A stretch of DNA of 56,428 bases from an uncultured bacterium (GTDB lineage Bacteria; Patescibacteriota; Patescibacteriia; UBA1558; GWA2-36-10): positions 1-56,428 of the forward strand of contig CAIRBL010000080.1 of assembly GCA_903876815.1 (NCBI GenBank), written 5' to 3'. This document shows, piece after piece, positions 52,265-56,428 of this stretch; the first letter of the stretch is position 1, and each line of letters begins with the position of its first letter. The translations under genes were made by a program, and so were the position numbers. The notes under the pieces were generated by a model, which worked only from the letters and a program-made list of their open reading frames with translations, was not told where the DNA came from and made no database searches.

Positions 52265-52669
52265 TTAATTGACTAAAGATTTGTTTAAATTATTGATTTG
52301 TTTTTTGATAGATAAATCCAAAACTTGATCTTGATATTTTATTTTCATGCCTCCTAATAAACTCTCATCTATCGTCTCTTCAATGTTCAATTTTTTGTTG
52401 AGCTCTTTCTGCAAATACTTATCTATCACATTTACTGTTTCTTTATGCAAAGGGTGAGCGCTGGATATTTCTACAGCTAAAATATTGTGAGCTTCATTAT
52501 CCAGATCTTTCAAGGCTTCTAAAATATCTTTTAACAAATATAAGTAATGATGCTGTTTTAAATACAACAAAAAATTTTCCACTACCACAGCAGCTTCTTT
52601 TTTATTTTTCTCTTTCAAAGCCAAGATTACGGCAGTGGCTAAAATTTTAACTTGTTGTTTTTTGTTCAT
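52265..52669 (-). CDS. atpH: ATP synthase delta subunit (short form)
   Basis: Stator cap joining F1 to the b subunits. At 134 aa it is well short of the usual 170-180. The C-terminal part is recognisable (ESLLGGMKIKYQDQVLDLSI, then a helix of KKQINNLNKSL), while the N-terminal helical bundle is reduced. Identification also rests on position between atpF and atpA. Confidence 0.82.
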   Translation of the reverse strand: MNKKQQVKILATAVILALKEKNKKEAAVVVENFLLYLKQHHYLYLLKDILEALKDLDNEAHNILAVEISSAHPLHKETVNVIDKYLQKELNKKLNIEETIDESLLGGMKIKYQDQVLDLSIKKQINNLNKSLVN

Positions 52670-52677
52670 GATTTTGC

Positions 52678-53181
52678 TTAATTTTTTTCCTTAAGGTCAT
52701 GCAGGGCTTGTTTGATATATTTTTGATCAATTTCTTTGCTTAGATTTTTTGATAAAATCTTATCTAAAGCCAAAACTAACATTTGGGAAAACTCTTTTTT
52801 GGCCTCCACAAACATTTTTTCTTTTTCTTGACTGATTTGTTCTTTAGCTTTAGCGACAACCACCTCTACTTCAGATTTGGCTTTATCTAGAGTCAGCTTT
52901 CGATTTGCTTCTGCCTGAATATTTGCCTTTTCCAAAATAAGCATAGCCTCTTTTTTAGCTTCATTTAACTGTGCTTTAGCGTCTTTTTCTACAGCCAACA
53001 ATCTATCTTCTGCAATTCGTGCATTGTCTAAGCCTGAGGCTATTTCTTGATTACGACTTTCCATAGTCTTTAGTAATGGACGAATAGCAAAACGCCACAA
53101 GACAAAAAAGACAATAGCAAAATTCACAATTTGCGCTAACATCAATTTCCAATTGACCCCAAATAATTCTAAAATTTCCAT
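52678..53181 (-). CDS. atpF: ATP synthase b subunit
   Basis: Peripheral stalk of Fo. 167 aa from the ATG at 53181: one N-terminal membrane helix (about 11-30) and a long charged alpha-helix/coiled coil rich in Ala, Lys and Glu. A TTG-initiated longer frame would start inside the atpE-atpF hairpin, so I reject it. Confidence 0.92.
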   Translation of the reverse strand: MEILELFGVNWKLMLAQIVNFAIVFFVLWRFAIRPLLKTMESRNQEIASGLDNARIAEDRLLAVEKDAKAQLNEAKKEAMLILEKANIQAEANRKLTLDKAKSEVEVVVAKAKEQISQEKEKMFVEAKKEFSQMLVLALDKILSKNLSKEIDQKYIKQALHDLKEKN

Positions 53182-53204
53182 AATTTCTTTTTTAAAAACT
53201 TTAG

Positions 53205-53233
53205 CTTGGCTCAAAATATTTTTGAGCCAATAA
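53205..53233 (-). repeat. Hairpin between atpE and atpF
   Basis: TTGGCTCAAAA/TTTTGAGCCAA forms a perfect stem 15 to 40 bases after the atpE stop codon. A stem here can stabilise the atpE message or slow transcription, which suits the need for many c subunits per complex; this is inference. Confidence 0.55.
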
Positions 53234-53247
53234 AAACTTTCAAAAAA

Positions 53248-53460
53248 CTATTTAATACTGAAAGCAATAATCAAAGCATAAATAGCGATAGCTTCGGCAA
53301 AAGCTGATACCAACAACATTGGGACCAAAATTTTACCAGCAGCTTCTGGATTTCGGCCGATTGATTCCATGGCTTTGGCGCCAATCTTACCGATAGCAAT
53401 AGCTGGAGCAATACCACCGATGGCGATAGCAGCAGCTTTGGCGATTAATGTTAAATCCAT
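53248..53460 (-). CDS. atpE: ATP synthase c subunit
   Basis: Ring-forming proteolipid, 70 aa, two membrane helices. The ion-carrying acid is Glu56 in FAEAIAIY; the loop reads RNPE (36-39). The Gln and Ser/Thr ligands of Na+-type rings are absent (helix 1 reads APAIAIGKIGAK), so proton use is likely. The gene has a good ribosome site, AAGAAAGGAC, better than its neighbours. A 130-base AT-rich gap upstream could hold an internal promoter, but I could not settle one. Confidence 0.95.
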   Translation of the reverse strand: MDLTLIAKAAAIAIGGIAPAIAIGKIGAKAMESIGRNPEAAGKILVPMLLVSAFAEAIAIYALIIAFSIK

Positions 53461-53590
53461 AAAATGTCCTTTCTTGAAATAATTTGTTTGCGACTATTTT
53501 ATTATTTTTTTATTTTAAGTCGACAAATTATTTCTTAATTAATACTTAATGCTTATTTACTAAAAAAATAAACAAACATCAAATATCAAT

Positions 53591-54508
53591 TTAATGCTCA
53601 TGAGAATGTGAGCTAGCAGCAATAGTAAAATAAACTAAAGTTAAAATGGCAAAAATCAAAGCCTGAATTACGCCAACGATGATTTCTAAAAACATAAAAG
53701 GCAAAGGCACGCCCCAAGCTACCATAGCAGAAATAGAAGAAAGCAAAACTTCACCAGCAAACACATTACCAAACAAACGAAAAGATAGGGAAGCAATTTT
53801 GGCAAATTCAGAAATAATTTCAATCAAACCGACAAAGAAAGTGATAGGGTTTACTAAAATAATAGTTGGCTCTTTTACAATTTTTTTAGGAATTTCAAGT
53901 AAGGCTTTGATATTTACAAATTTATTAAAATACTCCCAAGCACCGACAGACAAGACGCCAAAAATATTAGCACCCACCACTGCAAAAATACCTAAAGCTA
54001 AAGTAGTATTTAAATCGGCTGTACCACCGCGAAAAATATGATGACCACCAAAACTAACAGAGCCTATGCCCGGCACCAAGCCCAACCAATTGTTGATCAA
54101 AATAAAAACAAAAATCGAAAAAACTACTGGAAAAGCTTTTTTGCTTTTTTGTCTATCATTGGTCACCAAATCCATCATCCCTAGAGCACCATCAATCACT
54201 ACTTCAATAAAACTTTGAAAAACACCAGGAATTCTTTTGGTCTGTTTACGAATAATGATAGATAATAAAATAATCAAAAAAACCGCTACCCAAGAAGTTA
54301 TCAGTGAATTTGTCACCGGAAAACTTCCGATATGAGTAACCGGTTCTGCATATAAAGTTATTTCATGAGATTCAGCATGCTCACCCTCGGCTGCATGCTC
54401 ACTGTCTAAAAGCGCCTCATCATTTGTATGAGTGTCTAGCTCTAAATCAGCTGAACTATTATGTTCAATATTTTCTTCTATTGTATGACTATTATCTTCG
54501 CTGGTCAT
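53591..54508 (-). CDS. atpB: ATP synthase a subunit
   Basis: Stator proton channel of Fo, 305 aa with about six membrane helices. The essential arginine is R244 in SFRLFGNVFAGEVLL. An unusual acidic, His-containing N-terminal extension of about 60 residues precedes the first conserved segment. The ATG overlaps the previous gene by 17 bases. Confidence 0.93.
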   Translation of the reverse strand: MTSEDNSHTIEENIEHNSSADLELDTHTNDEALLDSEHAAEGEHAESHEITLYAEPVTHIGSFPVTNSLITSWVAVFLIILLSIIIRKQTKRIPGVFQSFIEVVIDGALGMMDLVTNDRQKSKKAFPVVFSIFVFILINNWLGLVPGIGSVSFGGHHIFRGGTADLNTTLALGIFAVVGANIFGVLSVGAWEYFNKFVNIKALLEIPKKIVKEPTIILVNPITFFVGLIEIISEFAKIASLSFRLFGNVFAGEVLLSSISAMVAWGVPLPFMFLEIIVGVIQALIFAILTLVYFTIAASSHSHEH

Positions 54509-54797
54509 GGTTTATGCTTTCTTTATCTTCTTCTACTTTTTTATCTTGTTTATTTACTTGCTTTAAATATTTCATACCGACAATACCGATGCCAACACAG
54601 GAGATGACAAAAGCCAAAGCTGTTAAACTTAAAAAATATAAATAGCCTGTATCATATTTAGCATCCATTGCACGGCCAGCAAACAAAGCTATGACAACCG
54701 GCACAGCTACCCAGCCGCTCATTTCCGCAAAAGCACTCAAAGCTAACTTAGTAAACTCTTTATCTGCTTCTTTATTGTTTTTGGAAAAAAAATTCAT
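54492..54797 (-). CDS. AtpI/AtpZ-like protein of the ATP synthase operon
   Basis: 101 aa, two membrane helices with a GRAMDAKYDTG loop, followed by a charged tail. This is the usual small gene before atpB (F0F1-ATPase gene 1 type), thought to help c-ring assembly or Mg2+ supply. Confidence 0.72.
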   Translation of the reverse strand: MNFFSKNNKEADKEFTKLALSAFAEMSGWVAVPVVIALFAGRAMDAKYDTGYLYFLSLTALAFVISCVGIGIVGMKYLKQVNKQDKKVEEDKESINHDQRR

Positions 54798-54800
54798 AAG

Positions 54801-55079
54801 CTATTCTTCTAAATCTTTAACTTTGCCAATTTTGGCCAAATCATCGGAATAAGCGCCTAAAAGATTATCAATCTCCGTCTTGATCACTACATAAAGGAGT
54901 AATAAAGAAATCACAGCTGCTACAATAACCATTGCAACTGACAACCAAGTATATTCTTGGCACAAAGCTGTCAAAAAATTAAAGCGACAACCATAAAAAG
55001 CAAACCCGATAAAAAAAGCTACAATAGCCAATAAACGAAAAATTAACATGCTGGTCGACGATTTACTTTTGATGGGCAT
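54801..55079 (-). CDS. Small two-helix membrane protein, first gene of the atp operon
   Basis: 92 aa with two hydrophobic segments (about 11-30 and 43-66) and a charged C-terminus (TEIDNLLGAYSDDLAKIGKV). It begins about 27 bases after the predicted atp transcription start and ends 3 bases before the AtpI-like gene. Family not recognised; place suggests an accessory role in Fo. Confidence 0.6.
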   Translation of the reverse strand: MPIKSKSSTSMLIFRLLAIVAFFIGFAFYGCRFNFLTALCQEYTWLSVAMVIVAAVISLLLLYVVIKTEIDNLLGAYSDDLAKIGKVKDLEE

Positions 55080-55105
55080 AAATGTTTAAAAACAATAGCG
55101 CCATC

Positions 55106-55134
55106 AGTATACATCAGGCGCATGAATTAGTCAA
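55106..55134 (-). promoter_or_regulatory. Promoter of the ATP synthase operon with overlapping repeats
   Basis: TTGACT (55134-55129) and TATACT (55111-55106) are 17 bases apart. The -10 region is bracketed by a direct repeat TGATG...TGATG and by inverted GCGCC/GGCGC, making a compact symmetrical patch that could bind a regulator. Confidence 0.75.
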
Positions 55135-55176
55135 TATATTTTTTGTTAAATTTAGCTAAAAATAAGGAAAAATAGG

Positions 55177-55584
55177 CTAAAAAGGCTTAAAATTTTGTTT
55201 TAATAAATTCTGTAAAGGCAGAAAACAAGGGTTTGGTAAATTGTCCCAATCAAACCACTCCCATTGCTCACATTTTTCTGGCTCCATTGCTTGAACCTCA
55301 CCTGCCGCATAATCAGTCATCATAAAAAGTGTAATATAATGTTTTCCCTCTTTGACAAAAATATCATTAGTCGCTGAAGCAAATCTAATATTTTTTATTT
55401 CAATGCCCGTTTCTTCCATAACCTCTCTTTTAGCACAATCTTCCCAAGATTCATTCATTTCTAAATGGCCACCCGGAAAAGCCCAATCACCTTCACCGTG
55501 AGCATTTTTTCTTTTGCCAAGCAAAATTTTATTATCTTTGATGATGATAACACCCACACCTACTCCTGGTCTATTTTGTTCCAT
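55177..55584 (-). CDS. NUDIX hydrolase
   Basis: Hydrolyses a nucleoside diphosphate linked to another group. The 135-aa protein has the complete Nudix box GX5EX7REUXEEXGU at about 39-61 (GHLEMNE, REVMEETGI). N-terminal PGVGVGVIIIKDNKILLGKR resembles MutT-like or ADP-ribose type enzymes; the substrate cannot be called. Confidence 0.93.
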   Translation of the reverse strand: MEQNRPGVGVGVIIIKDNKILLGKRKNAHGEGDWAFPGGHLEMNESWEDCAKREVMEETGIEIKNIRFASATNDIFVKEGKHYITLFMMTDYAAGEVQAMEPEKCEQWEWFDWDNLPNPCFLPLQNLLKQNFKPF

Positions 55585-55612
55585 ATAGTTAAAATTATAC
55601 TTAAATCAACCA

Positions 55613-55639
55613 AATTCCGCCCCGCGTCGCGGGGCGGAA
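55613..55639. repeat. GC-rich palindrome between rmuC and the NUDIX gene
   Basis: Near-perfect 27-base inverted repeat ATTCCGCCCCGCG/CGCGGGGCGGAAT with almost no loop, in AT-rich surroundings. No T-run follows on either strand, so it is not a typical terminator. Confidence 0.6.
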
Positions 55640-55650
55640 TAAAATGTTAA

Positions 55651-56428
55651 TTACTCTATTCTTGGTTTTTCTATTTCTTCCAGTTCAAGTGCTCCACCCT
55701 GGCCACTGATTTTCAAAACATCTTTATCTATTTTCTTAAACTCTTTATTACTTAAATTATAAGTATTGACCACTGTACCAAGTTGTGCACCAACTTTTTT
55801 ATGATACTCTGCGTAAACTAATAAATGCGTGCTAAGTTTTTCCACATTGGCTCTGATTTCTTTGGCTGACTCCTCTATCTGGAGAGCACGTAAACCCTGC
55901 AAAACTGTTTGTAAATAAGCAGCAAAAGTAGTTGGAGACACAATGATGACTTTGCGTTCATTAAAAGCATAGTCGATCAAACTTCTGGTGTTGACTTTGA
56001 CTGCGCCTACTTCATTGATAAGCAAATCATAATAAATACCTTCAGCGGGAATAAACATAAAAGCAAAGTCTAAAGTACTTTCAGATGGACGGATATATTT
56101 AGCAGTTTCATCAATACGTTTTTTCAAATCATTTTTAAACTCTTTTTCTAGTTCTTTTTTCTTTTCAACATTTTCTTCAGAAATAATACGACGATAATTT
56201 TCTAAAGAAAATTTCGCATCAACTGGCAAAATTTTGTCTTTGATTTTTACCGCGGCATCAACTGCTTCACCGTTTTTGAAACGATATTGCATTTCATAGC
56301 TTTGCGGTGGCAAAATATTTGATAAAATCATTTCCAAACTTGCCTCACCTAAAGATCCTCTGTTTTTAGAATTCGTCAAAACTTTTTCCAGATTTGAAAG
56401 CTGATCAGTAAAACTCACTACTTGTTTA
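55651..56428 (-). CDS. rmuC: DNA recombination protein RmuC, 3' part (runs off the right edge)
   Basis: RmuC proteins limit inversions at short repeats and have a nuclease-like core. The visible part, about 259 codons, begins within the family's conserved region (KNRGSLGEASLEMILSNILP, VDAAVKIKDKILPVDAKFSLENY), and ends at IEKPRIE. The reading frame is open to the window edge, so the usual N-terminal membrane helix and coiled coil lie outside. A GTG at 56418 is unlikely to be the true start. Confidence 0.9.
   Translation of the reverse strand, partial: KQVVSFTDQLSNLEKVLTNSKNRGSLGEASLEMILSNILPPQSYEMQYRFKNGEAVDAAVKIKDKILPVDAKFSLENYRRIISEENVEKKKELEKEFKNDLKKRIDETAKYIRPSESTLDFAFMFIPAEGIYYDLLINEVGAVKVNTRSLIDYAFNERKVIIVSPTTFAAYLQTVLQGLRALQIEESAKEIRANVEKLSTHLLVYAEYHKKVGAQLGTVVNTYNLSNKEFKKIDKDVLKISGQGGALELEEIEKPRIE

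Noticed and set aside
53182..53214. Longer AtpF starting at TTG
   Set aside because: The TTG lies inside the atpE-atpF hairpin and the added residues are not typical; the ATG at 53181 gives the normal b subunit.
55613..55639. Terminator between rmuC and the NUDIX gene
   Set aside because: Strong palindrome but no T-run on either strand, and it lies upstream of the rmuC stop side in an odd place for termination.
1..56428. UGA recoding (as in some CPR lineages)
   Set aside because: A full RF2 gene is present and well-defined genes end in TGA.
1..56428. CRISPR arrays, tRNA or rRNA genes, insertion sequences
   Set aside because: I saw no regularly spaced repeats, no GGTTCGA-type T-loops with a cloverleaf, no rRNA and no transposase-like frame on either strand.

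Overview
This is AT-rich bacterial DNA whose gene content and style point to the Candidate Phyla Radiation (Patescibacteria). The signs are a compact housekeeping set, weak or absent Shine-Dalgarno sites on most genes, ComEC split into a membrane protein and a separate metallo-beta-lactamase protein, very large TIG/Big_5/Cys-rich surface proteins with a VirB2-like N-terminus, and short versions of familiar proteins. I cannot name the lineage. A normal RF2 gene and TGA stop codons argue for genetic code 11. I saw no rRNA, tRNA, CRISPR or transposase.

Layout (minus strand except 29.6-33.2 kb). 0-1.6 kb: 5' end of purA behind a structured leader with a terminator, then ndk and a CheY-like regulator. 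1.6-8.9 kb: MBL protein, comEC, a small frameshifted foreign-looking gene, a surface protein, prfB, htrA and two small membrane proteins. 8.9-11.0 kb: a cobalamin riboswitch in front of a secreted toroid + DUF4430 protein built like animal intrinsic factor/transcobalamin, followed by a membrane-anchored Ig-like partner. 11.0-14.0 kb: ftsA-ftsZ-nrdR. 14.1-27.4 kb: one apparent operon read rpsU, yqeY, two VirB2-like surface proteins (536 and 2654 aa), two calcium-repeat membrane proteins, ybeY, dgkA. 27.5-29.5 kb: lepB-hisS. 29.6-33.2 kb (+): LCP protein, der, pth. 33.3-36.9 kb: secE-nusG-rplK-rplA, then pepA. 37.0-46.3 kb: uvrD/pcrA-type helicase-nuclease, a DciA-like protein, a membrane protein, pheS-pheT, gyrB. 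46.3-47.4 kb: a GC-richer island with a carbonic-anhydrase-like gene and two tiny genes. 47.4-55.1 kb: the complete F1Fo ATP synthase operon ending in a second carbonic-anhydrase-like gene. 55.2-56.4 kb: a NUDIX hydrolase and the 3' part of rmuC.

The strongest candidate for a new system is the riboswitch-controlled transcobalamin-like module at 8.3-11.0 kb. The B12 aptamer core is readable, an attenuator follows it, and the gene it controls has the two-domain plan of eukaryotic B12 carriers. It sits directly after nrdR, which suggests surface corrinoid capture tied to deoxyribonucleotide synthesis; that link is inference. Other points: der is split by a -1 shift at an in-frame A AAA AAG heptamer, so its C-terminal KH-like domain lies in what looks like an intergenic gap. 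Two islands hold small genes of different base composition with strong ribosome binding sites and stop codons inside their terminator hairpins. Two diverged carbonic-anhydrase-like paralogues sit at the end of the ATP synthase operon. An unidentified structured RNA lies upstream of purA.
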